A stretch of DNA of 64,000 nt from contig NZ_JAERVL010000004.1 of the NCBI RefSeq assembly GCF_016745835.1, positions 1 through 64,000 of the forward strand, given 5' to 3'. The DNA comes from Caldalkalibacillus salinus. GTDB taxonomy: Bacteria; Bacillota; Bacilli; Caldalkalibacillales; JCM-10596. The first letter of the stretch is position 1. Each line of letters begins with the position of its first letter. Below the pieces are notes generated by a model that was given only the letters and a program-made list of their open reading frames with translations, did no database searches and had not been told where the DNA came from. Position numbers and translations under genes: made by a program. Positions 8,472 to 17,653 of this stretch are shown here, piece after piece.

Positions 8472-9599
8472 ATGAACATAATCGTGATAGAACAAGACCA
8501 AGAATATGTTGATCTTTTGCTTCAATATATTAGAACAACTAAAAAGGGGAAGGATGTGAGAGTTTCCCATTTCACAGATGTGGCTTTATTCTATAAACAA
8601 AGTACACAATTAAATGCAGATGTCATCCTCATTCATGAGTCATTAATAGGCCCACAGTTTGACTCGTCTATCGTCCCAACGTCATCGTTATGCTTCATGC
8701 TAACAGAACAAAAACAATCGCAGGTCATGTTGGAAGGCGATGACAGCATTGATGTGGTATTCAAGTATCAGCCTTATAGTAAACTGCTCCATTCTATAAG
8801 ACAATCCATGAATAAGAGTAAAGAAATACGGATGAGTAGCAAAGATAATAGTAGCAAAGTCATCGCTGTACATTCCTCTTCTGGGGGGACAGGTACAACG
8901 ACTCTATCACTGACATTCTCTTCTCAACTCTCTCTATTTGATTTAAACGTTCTGTATGTCAATTTGGAGGAAATGAATTCGATCACATCCTTTCTTACTA
9001 CAGAGGAAGAAGATGTATTCTCTAAACTATTATATTATGCACAGTCTGAGCGTGGGGCTGATAAGCTTGAACAGCAATTGTTAAGTTGTATCCGTTTCGA
9101 CCCGAAATGGAAAATGGACTATATCCCACCTTTACACCTACCCGAGGAACTTAATGAACTATCTTATGATAATGTGACAACTCTTATACGGGCGATTCGT
9201 CAATTGCAATACGATTATATTATTTTAGATGTTGGACATTTGAATATGACCGTTCGAGACGCCATATTGTCTAGTTCGCACCAAATCTTTTGGATGATGA
9301 ATGATTGTTTCCATAGTGTGAACAAAACGAAGCGTCATGTTGAATTACTCCAGTACAAAGATGAGCAGAAGACCAAGGCGTGGTTGGCCAAGACTTTTTT
9401 TCTATGTAATAAATATACAGGACAAAGAACGACGCTAGCATTCACACAGGACTGGTCTGTCACGGAGTATCTACCTTACATCCCCGAATGGAAAAATATT
9501 GTGAGCAAAGATCAAATGTTGACATCTCAAGTCTTCAATGAAAAACTTATACGTTTGCAACAACGCCTCAGTACTGAAGGGAGGGCTGTCCATGAATGA
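8472..9599 (+). CDS. CpaE/TadZ-like protein with degenerate P-loop (set B)
   Basis: The 375-aa protein has an N-terminal receiver-like region (about 1-110; IIVIEQDQEYVDLLL) joined to a MinD-like domain. The Walker A position reads SSSGGTGTTT at about 135-144: the signature lysine is S137 and the catalytic lysine is T142, so ATP hydrolysis is doubtful. Such replacement is known among CpaE/TadZ proteins, which act as localisation factors. ATG 8472 follows GGTGA at 8462-8466; GTG 8463 is an alternative. It overlaps the next gene by 8 bases. Confidence 0.82.
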   Translation: MNIIVIEQDQEYVDLLLQYIRTTKKGKDVRVSHFTDVALFYKQSTQLNADVILIHESLIGPQFDSSIVPTSSLCFMLTEQKQSQVMLEGDDSIDVVFKYQPYSKLLHSIRQSMNKSKEIRMSSKDNSSKVIAVHSSSGGTGTTTLSLTFSSQLSLFDLNVLYVNLEEMNSITSFLTTEEEDVFSKLLYYAQSERGADKLEQQLLSCIRFDPKWKMDYIPPLHLPEELNELSYDNVTTLIRAIRQLQYDYIILDVGHLNMTVRDAILSSSHQIFWMMNDCFHSVNKTKRHVELLQYKDEQKTKAWLAKTFFLCNKYTGQRTTLAFTQDWSVTEYLPYIPEWKNIVSKDQMLTSQVFNEKLIRLQQRLSTEGRAVHE

Positions 9600-10893
9600 A
9601 TATGAGTGGTTAGAACTAAAAAGAGAAGTCCAAAACAAAATAGACTTATCTACGTCTGTATCCGACAGCGACCTTCAGCAAGAAATTGAAGAAACTGTAT
9701 TTCATTATGCTAAACAGCAATATATCGGTGTAAAAGAAAAGAAAGCACTAGTCGAACGTATTTTTCACTCACTAAGAGGGTTGGATATCCTACAGCCGTT
9801 AATGGATGATCCACACATTACTGAGATCATGATTAATAGTCCTAGGGAGATATTTATTGAGCGCGAAGGTAAGGTTTACCAGGAGAAAGTATTATTTGAA
9901 AATCAACAAAAGTTAGAGGACATCATCCAGCTTATTGTCGGTAAAGTTAACCGCATTGTCAATGAATCGACTCCAATTGTAGACGCTAGGCTAGAGGATG
10001 GTTCACGGGTGCATGTGGTACTACCTCCCATTGCTATAAAGGGGCCAACGTTAACGATTCGAAAATTCCCACAGAAACCCATAACGATGGATCAGTTAAT
10101 TCAATGGGGATCGATATCAAAGGAAGCGGCCCTTTTTTTGCAAAGTTTGGTCCAAGCCAAGTTTAATATTTTTATAGGAGGAGGAACAGGGTCAGGAAAA
10201 ACAACTTTTCTCAATGTATTATCCAGCTTTATTCCTGCTGAAGAGCGGGTGATTACAATTGAGGATTCTGCAGAGTTACAGATTCAAAATATTCCTAACC
10301 TCGTAAATTTGGAGACGCGAAACCCAAACACTGAAGGTAAAGGCGGTATATCTATTAAGGACCTTATTCGGGCATCGTTACGTATGCGCCCTAATCGTAT
10401 CGTTGTAGGTGAAGTGAGAGGATCAGAGGCTTTGGACATGCTACAAGCTATGAATACAGGACACGATGGTTCTTTATCTACGGGGCACGCCAACTCCACT
10501 CACGATATGCTTAGTCGCTTAGAAACAATGGTATTAATGGGTGCCTCTTTACCAGTGGAGGTCATCAGAAAGCAAATATCCTCTGCTATTGATATTATGA
10601 TTCACTTGTCACGACTCAGAGATATGACTAGAAGAGTAACGGAGATTAGCGAAGTGCTCGGTGTAGAGGATGGAGAAATTAAATTGAACCCATTATATGT
10701 TTTTGAGGAGCAGGAGGAAAGAGACAGCTTTGGGGCTATTGAAAGCTCACAGAACGTTCATCACTCTAAATTAGCGCAAGCGGAATCCAGACCTGGTAAG
10801 GTTGTGGGTGAGTTGAAGCCTACAGGTCGGGTGTTGCAAAAAGACTTTAAGTTAAAACTTGCAGGTGTTCAAAACCCGTTAATATCCATGTAA
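9592..10893 (+). CDS. cpaF: CpaF/TadA secretion ATPase (set B)
   Basis: A 433-aa ATPase with the full CpaF set: FGxI-like ILQPLMDDPHITEIMIN, DARLEDGSRVHVV, Walker A GGTGSGKT at about 197-204, Walker B IVVGEVRG at about 270-277, and [16 protein letters not shown]. It lacks the long charged N-terminal arm of the set A enzyme. ATG 9592 overlaps the previous gene by 8 bases and has GGGAGGG upstream. The C-terminus carries an extra segment of about 50 residues after the core. Confidence 0.92.
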   Translation: MNEYEWLELKREVQNKIDLSTSVSDSDLQQEIEETVFHYAKQQYIGVKEKKALVERIFHSLRGLDILQPLMDDPHITEIMINSPREIFIEREGKVYQEKVLFENQQKLEDIIQLIVGKVNRIVNESTPIVDARLEDGSRVHVVLPPIAIKGPTLTIRKFPQKPITMDQLIQWGSISKEAALFLQSLVQAKFNIFIGGGTGSGKTTFLNVLSSFIPAEERVITIEDSAELQIQNIPNLVNLETRNPNTEGKGGISIKDLIRASLRMRPNRIVVGEVRGSEALDMLQAMNTGHDGSLSTGHANSTHDMLSRLETMVLMGASLPVEVIRKQISSAIDIMIHLSRLRDMTRRVTEISEVLGVEDGEIKLNPLYVFEEQEERDSFGAIESSQNVHHSKLAQAESRPGKVVGELKPTGRVLQKDFKLKLAGVQNPLISM

Positions 10894-10942
10894 CGCTATT
10901 AAAGTAAATCATAATTTATAGAGGGAGGTGGTATAGGAGTCA

Positions 10943-11866
10943 ATGTTGACATTGCTGGCGCTTTCGTTAGTTGCAGGTGGATTGACCTATGGGTATTTGA
11001 TAATTAGAGATAAGCGTGCGTCCTATGTGTCTGATTCATGGCAAAAAGATGAGGATCAGAATGGTGCTAGGAAACGTGTTCATCTAGCTCATGAAAATAA
11101 AAATCTCAATCAAAGTAAACAGCCTATTCACTATGAAACATACACGATGAGCACCTTTGAAAAAGTCGCATGGGCTTCATTGGCTATGTCTGCCCTTTTC
11201 GTTTTAGGTTATATATTTTATCAACGAATCCCGTTCGCGTGTTTAATATCACTTGCCGGCTTATATTATCCAAAGTTGAAAAGAAAACAAATAATTACCA
11301 AACGTCAACGGATATTGAATATGCAATTTAAAAATGCATTACACGCTTTATCTTCTAACCTATCTGCTGGAAGATCAATTGAAAATGCTTGTCTAGAAGT
11401 CATAAGCGATTTGAAACTTTTGTACCCAGACCTTGAAACATTCATGACCAAAGAATTTGAACGGATGACAAGGAAAATGCAAAACGGTGAAAGCTTAGAA
11501 GAAGTATTTTTAGACTTTAGTAAGAGGAGTGGTGTGGAAGATATAAAAACTTTTACTCAGATTTTAGTCGCATGCAAACGAAAGGGTGGGGACCTTGTGG
11601 ATGTTATACGACGAACGAGTCAAATTATGGGTGAAAAGTTAGAAATCCAACAAGAGATTCATGTTCTTCTCGCACAAAAAAAATTCGAATCCCAGTGTCT
11701 TAGTATTATTCCTTTTACCATGGTTGCCATCCTTGCGTATAGTTCACCAGATTACGTCGCACCATTGTATGAAACTGCCGTCGGAACAGTCGTCATGACC
11801 ATTTCATTATTAGCATTAGGCATGACTTATTGGTGGTCCACAAAGATTATGAATATTGAGGTATAA
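10943..11866 (+). CDS. tadB: TadB platform protein (set B)
   Basis: A 307-aa T2SSF protein. One N-terminal helix, a polar stretch (about 25-75), two central helices, then the F domain (FKNALHALSSNLSAGRSIENA, TQILVACKRKGGDLVDVIRR) and two C-terminal helices. The motif CKRKGGDL corresponds to the RQVGGNL segment of the set A protein. Ribosome binding site candidates GGAGG and AGGAG both lie just upstream of ATG 10943. It is followed after 5 bases by tadC. Confidence 0.88.
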   Translation: MLTLLALSLVAGGLTYGYLIIRDKRASYVSDSWQKDEDQNGARKRVHLAHENKNLNQSKQPIHYETYTMSTFEKVAWASLAMSALFVLGYIFYQRIPFACLISLAGLYYPKLKRKQIITKRQRILNMQFKNALHALSSNLSAGRSIENACLEVISDLKLLYPDLETFMTKEFERMTRKMQNGESLEEVFLDFSKRSGVEDIKTFTQILVACKRKGGDLVDVIRRTSQIMGEKLEIQQEIHVLLAQKKFESQCLSIIPFTMVAILAYSSPDYVAPLYETAVGTVVMTISLLALGMTYWWSTKIMNIEV

Positions 11867-11871
11867 ATGCA

Positions 11872-12750
11872 ATGACCATACTGTTTATTTGTCTTGTTAT
11901 ACAGTGTTTGTGTCTCATTATACTTTGGTACTCGGCACACCGTTATTGGTTAAGACATGGGAATAATAAGCTAGATATAACGGCATACAAGGAAGCATAC
12001 GCTCTACCATTCTTGGCACACATGTCATTCTATCTCGTAAAACACCTAGCATTACCTGTACGTTTTTCAAAGGTCGTACTTCCCCTACATCAAAGATGTA
12101 TGATCATCTATGGTCAACAAGAAGGGAGTAAGCATACAGAATTTTTCATAACGCAATTGATATCTACTGTGATCACATCAGTTTTCATGACAACCTTCCT
12201 AGGATTAGCGAGTGGGGACATGGCACTATTTTTCTTTGGTTTATTTTTGTGCTTTCTAATCCCATATATTCTCATAATTGGCTTGGATAAACAGATAAAT
12301 GAAAAGCATTATGACATTCATATGCAATTGCCAGAATTGATAGACAAAATGACATTATTTATAAATGCTGGTGAAACGGTACAGAAAGCACTCATCCAAA
12401 GTGTTGATCTCAAGGTGACCTCAAACAGTTTTTTTCAACAAGAGTTACAAAAAACGATTAAAAGACTGGAGCAGCAAATATCATTACCTCAAGCATTAGA
12501 GGAGTTAAGTCAACGTTGTGGTCTGCAAGAAGTCTCAGTTTTTACAACGACAATATTGTTGAATTATAAACGCGGGGGACATGAATTGGTAGACGCATTG
12601 AGAGATCTGTCAAAACGTTTATGGGAAAAACGTAAAATAGCAACAAAAACAAAGGGTGAACAGGCTTCTTCTAAACTTGTGTTTCCGATGGTTATTATTT
12701 TCATAATCGTAATGGTGATTATAGCGACACCAGCTATGATGATGTTTTAA
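11872..12750 (+). CDS. tadC: TadC platform protein (set B)
   Basis: A 292-aa T2SSF-type membrane protein. The F domain is visible as LPELIDKMTLFINAGETVQKA and VFTTTILLNYKRGGHELVDAL, with helices before and after. GAGGT lies 9 bases before ATG 11872. Sequence is diverged from the set A TadC but the layout is the same, and it follows tadB in the same order. Confidence 0.86.
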   Translation: MTILFICLVIQCLCLIILWYSAHRYWLRHGNNKLDITAYKEAYALPFLAHMSFYLVKHLALPVRFSKVVLPLHQRCMIIYGQQEGSKHTEFFITQLISTVITSVFMTTFLGLASGDMALFFFGLFLCFLIPYILIIGLDKQINEKHYDIHMQLPELIDKMTLFINAGETVQKALIQSVDLKVTSNSFFQQELQKTIKRLEQQISLPQALEELSQRCGLQEVSVFTTTILLNYKRGGHELVDALRDLSKRLWEKRKIATKTKGEQASSKLVFPMVIIFIIVMVIIATPAMMMF

Positions 12751-12792
12751 CGATATTTTACTTAGTATTATCTGATAAGGGGGATAACTAAA

Positions 12793-12972
12793 ATGGCACA
12801 AGCATTTAAAAAATTTTGGAATAATGAAGAAGGGTTAGGAACATTGGAAGTGATTCTGATTGTAGCTGTATTAGTTGGAATCGCCATTCTATTTAGAAAT
12901 CAGATTATAGAATGGGTCAACAAGATTTTAGGAAGTACGGATAGTCAGATCGATCAGTTTGACGCAGGATAG
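12793..12972 (+). CDS. flp: Flp1-like type IVb pilin (59 aa, set B)
   Basis: A 59-codon frame. The protein starts MAQAFKKFWNNEEGLGTLEVILIVAVLVGIA, matching the Flp1-like pattern: short charged leader, Gly-Thr-Leu-Glu-Val, then a hydrophobic helix. GATAAGGGGG lies upstream. It would be cleaved by the prepilin peptidase at 17103. It differs in sequence from the pilin at 125, so the two loci probably build distinct filaments. Confidence 0.85.
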   Translation: MAQAFKKFWNNEEGLGTLEVILIVAVLVGIAILFRNQIIEWVNKILGSTDSQIDQFDAG

Positions 12973-12976
12973 GCCG

Positions 12977-13627
12977 ATGAGAGGTAGGATGACATTTTTT
13001 AAAGATACGAGGGGGAGTTTCACTTTAGAAGCAAGCCTCATTTTTCCTATTATATTCGTTCTTATAATCATGTTTTTGTTTGTCTCTATCCTTATTTATC
13101 AGAAAGTGACACTACACTATGTTGCATCTTTAGCAGCTGATCGTACAGCTTACACATGGGATAACAGCTTTAAACAACCTTTTGAAGGTGAATTTAATAT
13201 ATCTGAGCGAGATGATTTGTATTGGAGATTAACCGATGATCGTTTACTCAGCTCTATGTTTGGTCTCACTATGAGAGGAGAAAGTAACGTCACACTCGAG
13301 AAGGATAGGGAATATACGGGACTGTCAGAGAGAAAGCTATATCGTATTGTCCCTTATTTACCAAACGACCTTGAGGGCACCATGACTTTTCAGAATGGAA
13401 CGACGTCACGAAGTATCAGGGTAGAGATTGAAAGCCCGTTGCGTATGCCACAGTTTATAACACATATTTTTGGTGAAACGCTAAAAGCTTTCGGTCAGTC
13501 AATTATCGTTGACCCCGTTGAGTATAATCGAAATGTCCAAATGATGTGGGATTATTATGATAAGTGGCCAAAAGACACAAATATAAACAAGATTCTTGAA
13601 AGGCAAAGCCAAAAAGAAGGTTCTTAA
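12977..13627 (+). CDS. TadE-like pseudopilin (set B)
   Basis: A 216-aa protein with the TadE signature GSFTLEASLIFPIIFVLIIMFLF near its N-terminus and a soluble, presumably extracytoplasmic domain. The start is uncertain: ATG 12977 and ATG 12989 are both close to the signature, and neither has an ideal ribosome binding site (GAGAGG lies only 4 bases before 12989). Very close spacing to the pilin gene suggests one transcript. A 108-base stretch without a gene follows. Confidence 0.78.
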   Translation: MRGRMTFFKDTRGSFTLEASLIFPIIFVLIIMFLFVSILIYQKVTLHYVASLAADRTAYTWDNSFKQPFEGEFNISERDDLYWRLTDDRLLSSMFGLTMRGESNVTLEKDREYTGLSERKLYRIVPYLPNDLEGTMTFQNGTTSRSIRVEIESPLRMPQFITHIFGETLKAFGQSIIVDPVEYNRNVQMMWDYYDKWPKDTNINKILERQSQKEGS

Positions 13628-13735
13628 GCTTGTTCGTGATGTTTTACATCTAATAGATAAAAAGTGAACAAAGGTAGGGTTCAAAAACAGAATTTTGTAT
13701 ACTAATTTTTTTATTCGAATAACGAAGGACTGGTG

Positions 13736-15937
13736 ATGCAACTCTTGAGACAGTTCTATTCATCTGAAAGGGGTTCAGTCTCCCTTTTTCTAATGATGAT
13801 ATTCATTGCAGTGTTTTTCTTTAATGCTGTACTCATCGATTACGCACGTGTCATGGCCGCTAAAAAGCAGGCAGACACTGTCCTTAAGTCAGCCACTAGA
13901 TCGGTCATGTCTTCTTACGATACGGACCTTTTTCAACGTTTTGGCTTATATGGCCTAGAGAATAAAAACAATGAAGAGATGCTCAAAAGTATCATAGAAG
14001 ATAGGCAACAAGATCAGGGCCTTTTTGAATTCGTTGACCTGGCTATAGAGGAAGTTGAAATGGAGGTGCCAGAGGAAAGACATTTAGGTCATGAAACTAT
14101 TTTTACTAACCAAATCCTCGAAGATATGAAGTACAAAGCGCCTGTTAATTTCACATTGGAAGTCATAGATAAATTTAAACCTATGGCTCTAAGCTTAGGA
14201 GAAGCTTCATCAGCAGTAGATAAACTCCAGGATATCCAAACTTTATATGAACAACGAGAGCAAGAAATTGGACACATGTTAGCTCAGCAGGAACAAGCTT
14301 ACGATTTAATTGATCAAAGTATGTACCGAGAATTAGTACAAGAGAACAAAATCGTTGATGGATATGAGGGTTATGTTCAAGCGTACTATGATGATCACCA
14401 ATCTCAAGAAGAAACGCTTGACAATAGCATGGTTGGTGGGACAGACGATATCACAGCTCAAACCACCATGCATCAGTATAAACAAGATGCAAATGATCAA
14501 ATTAAACAGTTGCAGGCTTTGCTGGATGCACATGAAAACAGTCTACAGATAGCAAAAGAAGCAGTGGCTGAAGCGCGACATTTCAATCATCAAATCAAAA
14601 GACGTATACAAAGAGAGGATGCCCAGGAGGATTATAAAGCTGTATATCATGATCAGTCCGTATCTGATCCTGTTAGGGCTAATGTAGATGGTAGAGATGC
14701 AATAAGAGAGGTGGAGCAAAGCTTAGAAGTCATGGTTTGGAAACAGAGTTTCTTCGATCAACTAGAACTTAGGCTAGAGGATCAAATAGAAGCGACTTCA
14801 GGGATCGCCAGTAACATAGAGCATTTTGAACAGAACTATAGACAAGCAATAGACTTAAATCCAGAATTAATTGCCGAGAGTGGCAAGGTTACGTTGTATC
14901 ATGAAACTTTACAAAATGATAAACAAGCTATGCAAACAAAACTCAATGCTTATCAGAACGAAGTCCATTCCTTATTACAGGAACAGACGGAGGCTATTCA
15001 GGAACAGGAGGAAGGGCGTTCCAAAGACATTGAGGAGACCTATAAGCAGGAAGGGAATGAACAGCTTAACAGGTTTAAAGAGTGGTTAGAGAATATTAAA
15101 TCCATTGATGAAAAAAGAGAGAGCTTTGAGCAGGTCTCTGAGTTGGCCAAGCATTATAAGGACATCAACCAAAACAGTCGGAATTTGTCCTCTCATAACC
15201 CCACTACATTTGAAGCAGAAAAAGGGGATGAGGCTATGGGGAATGCTGTAAACGGTATGAATCAATTATTTGGTCAAATGATAGATCATCTCAATACGAT
15301 GAGAGACCACTTATATACTAATGAGTATTTAATGGAACGTTACACATCCTTCGAGCCTTCACGTTATGAAGGTATAAGTGTGAGAAATATGCACGAATAT
15401 ACGGATATATTCGACGTTCAGCAGCAGGAAATAGAATTTAGCCTGTATGGTTTATCTAGTCCAGAAGGTAATCTCATAGCTGCATTTGGGGAAATATTTG
15501 CTTTGAGAATGGCCATTAATACACCTAATGCATTCCAGTATTGTACAAGAGCAGGTCATCCTTTAGCTGTGCTTGCTTGTGTTATTGCCAGATCGATTCA
15601 GGAGGCGGTTAAAGATGTGCAATCTATGATCCGCGGCCAAAGTATAGCGCTTTTTCCTAAAACCAGCGTGCTCGTCAATTATAGAGACCACTTACGTTTC
15701 TTGTTGTTTATGCACTCAGGTCGTGATCGCCTATACCGTATGCAAGCTCTGATACACAACAGTGGGATAGACTTGGTACAGAAACAAACATACTTACATG
15801 CTAAGAGCGTTTCTTCGTTTCGTTTGTGGTTCCTACCAGGGGTGATGAAAGCCGTCAGCTATACCCCCTTAGACCAAGGAAGAATAGAGGGGAATATCTA
15901 TTACATTGAGAAGCGTTCGGTATTCTCCTATGAGTAG
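13736..15937 (+). CDS. Large DUF5702-like pilus-locus protein
   Basis: A 733-aa protein with a TadG-like N-terminus (SERGSVSLFLMMIFIAVFFFNAVLIDYARV), then a very long Gln/Glu-rich region (about 130-500) with heptad-like character that looks coiled-coil, and a C-terminal globular part with a few hydrophobic stretches. The layout fits the DUF5702 proteins found in Firmicute Tad loci; this family call is from memory. ATG 13736 has AAGGA upstream; GTG 13733 is an alternative. It is the longest protein of the locus, and could span the cell wall. Confidence 0.7.
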   Translation: MQLLRQFYSSERGSVSLFLMMIFIAVFFFNAVLIDYARVMAAKKQADTVLKSATRSVMSSYDTDLFQRFGLYGLENKNNEEMLKSIIEDRQQDQGLFEFVDLAIEEVEMEVPEERHLGHETIFTNQILEDMKYKAPVNFTLEVIDKFKPMALSLGEASSAVDKLQDIQTLYEQREQEIGHMLAQQEQAYDLIDQSMYRELVQENKIVDGYEGYVQAYYDDHQSQEETLDNSMVGGTDDITAQTTMHQYKQDANDQIKQLQALLDAHENSLQIAKEAVAEARHFNHQIKRRIQREDAQEDYKAVYHDQSVSDPVRANVDGRDAIREVEQSLEVMVWKQSFFDQLELRLEDQIEATSGIASNIEHFEQNYRQAIDLNPELIAESGKVTLYHETLQNDKQAMQTKLNAYQNEVHSLLQEQTEAIQEQEEGRSKDIEETYKQEGNEQLNRFKEWLENIKSIDEKRESFEQVSELAKHYKDINQNSRNLSSHNPTTFEAEKGDEAMGNAVNGMNQLFGQMIDHLNTMRDHLYTNEYLMERYTSFEPSRYEGISVRNMHEYTDIFDVQQQEIEFSLYGLSSPEGNLIAAFGEIFALRMAINTPNAFQYCTRAGHPLAVLACVIARSIQEAVKDVQSMIRGQSIALFPKTSVLVNYRDHLRFLLFMHSGRDRLYRMQALIHNSGIDLVQKQTYLHAKSVSSFRLWFLPGVMKAVSYTPLDQGRIEGNIYYIEKRSVFSYE

Positions 15938-16000
15938 TAGACTAGCCCTTGATCAGAGTGACAAATAATAAAATTCAGTCGTTACGAAAGAGAAGGTCAT

Positions 16001-17086
16001 ATGAGACACAAGCCTAACAGTTTTAAGACCCAATCAAACGGCGGTATTGTCCTTGAAGCGTCCATTATTTTACCTTTTTTTCTGTGCTTTATGCTCTTTT
16101 TAATCACGCTTATTCGGATTGCTCTAATAGATATTACCTTACACCATGGTGTGAATGAGGCTACAAAACAATTAGCTAGTCAAATGTATTTGGCCGATAA
16201 GACTTACCAAGCATTTAGTGAATCCGAGTATGGCACAGATTTAGAAGAGAATGTTGACAAGATAAAGGCGGATATGAACCCGTTAAAGGATCTCTCCGCT
16301 GATCAGAAACAAGAACTTGAGCTTTACTCAGAAATGGCACTTCAAACCTTGAGAACGAATCAAGGTTGGAGGGACCTAGAAGATCAATTCTATCACAGTA
16401 TGGTAGGCCGTTACTTTCGTCCATTAGTCGATCGCCATGTTCATCATGCATGGATAAATATTGAACATGTGATGGTGACAGATGTTCAGCTTCCTAATCT
16501 AAAAACAAAAGAGCACCCTTATGTCAGTCTAGAAGTCCGTTATGACATGCAGCTCCCAGTTCCGTTCTTTTACAAAACTGTCCATTTTCAACATCGAGCG
16601 TATGAAAGAGCCTGGGTAGGTGATCACTATCTAGATCAAAATGGAAGACGTACGGGAGATGAAGATAATAGGGAAGAGGAGGAGAAGAGCGAAAATGGGG
16701 ACGGCGATCATGACGGTCAAGACGACAAGGAAGAGAACCGAGAGAATGAGGAGGATGATGAAGAGGATAATCTCATCATTCATTCTGTCACATCACCCGT
16801 CCAAAGAGGCAGAGGTGTGACCATTATTGCTGAAGGTCCACCCAATCAAACGGCTAATATACGTCTTTATTATCAAAGTGGTTTCCAAAAAGAGGTGAGT
16901 TGTACTTCTAATGCTAATGGCTGGTTTAAATGTGATATTCGTATAGGCGGAAACTCAAATGAAGGATCTTACACCGCAAGAATGACCGTAGATGAATTGG
17001 AAGATGAAGGGTCATTTCAGGTCCTTTCTAAGGCGAATATGGAAGAGTACATCAGAGATAGGGAAGGCCAGGTTAATGGCCATTAA
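16001..17086 (+). CDS. TadE-like protein with acidic linker and C-terminal beta domain
   Basis: A 361-aa protein. The TadE signature (GGIVLEASIILPFFLCFMLF) at residues 14-33 is followed by a soluble domain to about 215. Then comes an acidic linker (about 218-257) made mostly of Glu, Asp, Asn and Gly. The last part (about 259-345) is Ser/Thr-rich and beta-like (HSVTSPVQRGRGVTIIAEGP), resembling an Ig-like or filament-tip domain. AGAAGG precedes ATG 16001. The architecture is unusual: most TadE-like proteins stop after the first domain. Confidence 0.75.
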   Translation: MRHKPNSFKTQSNGGIVLEASIILPFFLCFMLFLITLIRIALIDITLHHGVNEATKQLASQMYLADKTYQAFSESEYGTDLEENVDKIKADMNPLKDLSADQKQELELYSEMALQTLRTNQGWRDLEDQFYHSMVGRYFRPLVDRHVHHAWINIEHVMVTDVQLPNLKTKEHPYVSLEVRYDMQLPVPFFYKTVHFQHRAYERAWVGDHYLDQNGRRTGDEDNREEEEKSENGDGDHDGQDDKEENRENEEDDEEDNLIIHSVTSPVQRGRGVTIIAEGPPNQTANIRLYYQSGFQKEVSCTSNANGWFKCDIRIGGNSNEGSYTARMTVDELEDEGSFQVLSKANMEEYIRDREGQVNGH

Positions 17087-17102
17087 CTGAGGAGTGACAC
17101 AA

Positions 17103-17612
17103 ATGGGGGCATATATTCTATTACTACTAGTGATTTGTATCGCATTTTATACCGATATACGGACAAATAAAATTCCTAATGCACTAACAATTGGTGCTGT
17201 CTTAGCAGGGGGCCTCTTTCACCTTTTAAGTCATGGTGTGAGTGGGTTAATCTTAGCTACAAGTGGACTGTTGATCGGAGGGGGTATATTTTTCATATTG
17301 TACTTGATCGGAGGCGTTGGGGCAGGGGATGTGAAACTTTTTGCCGGTATAGGAGCATTAGGCGGTATAGATTTCGTACTATACTGTGCGATGTACTCCA
17401 TCTTGTATGCAGCTTTTGTAGGTGTGATCACCCTATTTTTTAATCGCGTACATAGGAAGCGTATGTTTCATTTCATCCTTTTACTGGTAACCAATCTTAA
17501 ACAGTGTGTTCATCATATGAAATACACTGGACAGAAAAAGGAAAAAGTGCACTTTCCATTTATGATTGCGGTTATGCCTGGTTACTTAACAACACTCTAC
17601 TACTTTATGTAA
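17103..17612 (+). CDS. tadV: Prepilin peptidase, A24 family (set B)
   Basis: A 169-aa polytopic protease with D18 in YTDIRTNKIPN and D76 in GGVGAGDVK. Both catalytic aspartates fall at the same residue numbers as in the enzyme at 411, so the two are close paralogs. ATG 17103 is chosen since GAGGAG lies 8 bases upstream; GTG 17094 is less likely. It ends the structural part of set B; the signalling genes follow. Confidence 0.9.
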   Translation: MGAYILLLLVICIAFYTDIRTNKIPNALTIGAVLAGGLFHLLSHGVSGLILATSGLLIGGGIFFILYLIGGVGAGDVKLFAGIGALGGIDFVLYCAMYSILYAAFVGVITLFFNRVHRKRMFHFILLLVTNLKQCVHHMKYTGQKKEKVHFPFMIAVMPGYLTTLYYFM

Positions 17613-17649
17613 CATTTAGAACGGCTAAATGTTAGTTATAGGGGGGGGG
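17611..17649 (+). promoter_or_regulatory. Hairpin and G9 tract before the FHA gene
   Basis: AACATTTAG (17611-17619) pairs perfectly with CTAAATGTT (17625-17633). Seven bases later a run of nine G (17641-17649) forms the only purine-rich element before ATG 17654. The hairpin has no T tail, so it is not a classic terminator. The homopolymer sits where length changes would alter ribosome binding. Confidence 0.6.
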
Positions 17650-17653
17650 AAGA

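Noticed and set aside
13665-13703. Internal promoter before the DUF5702-like gene (TATACT at 13698)
   Set aside because: No -35 element at a workable distance.
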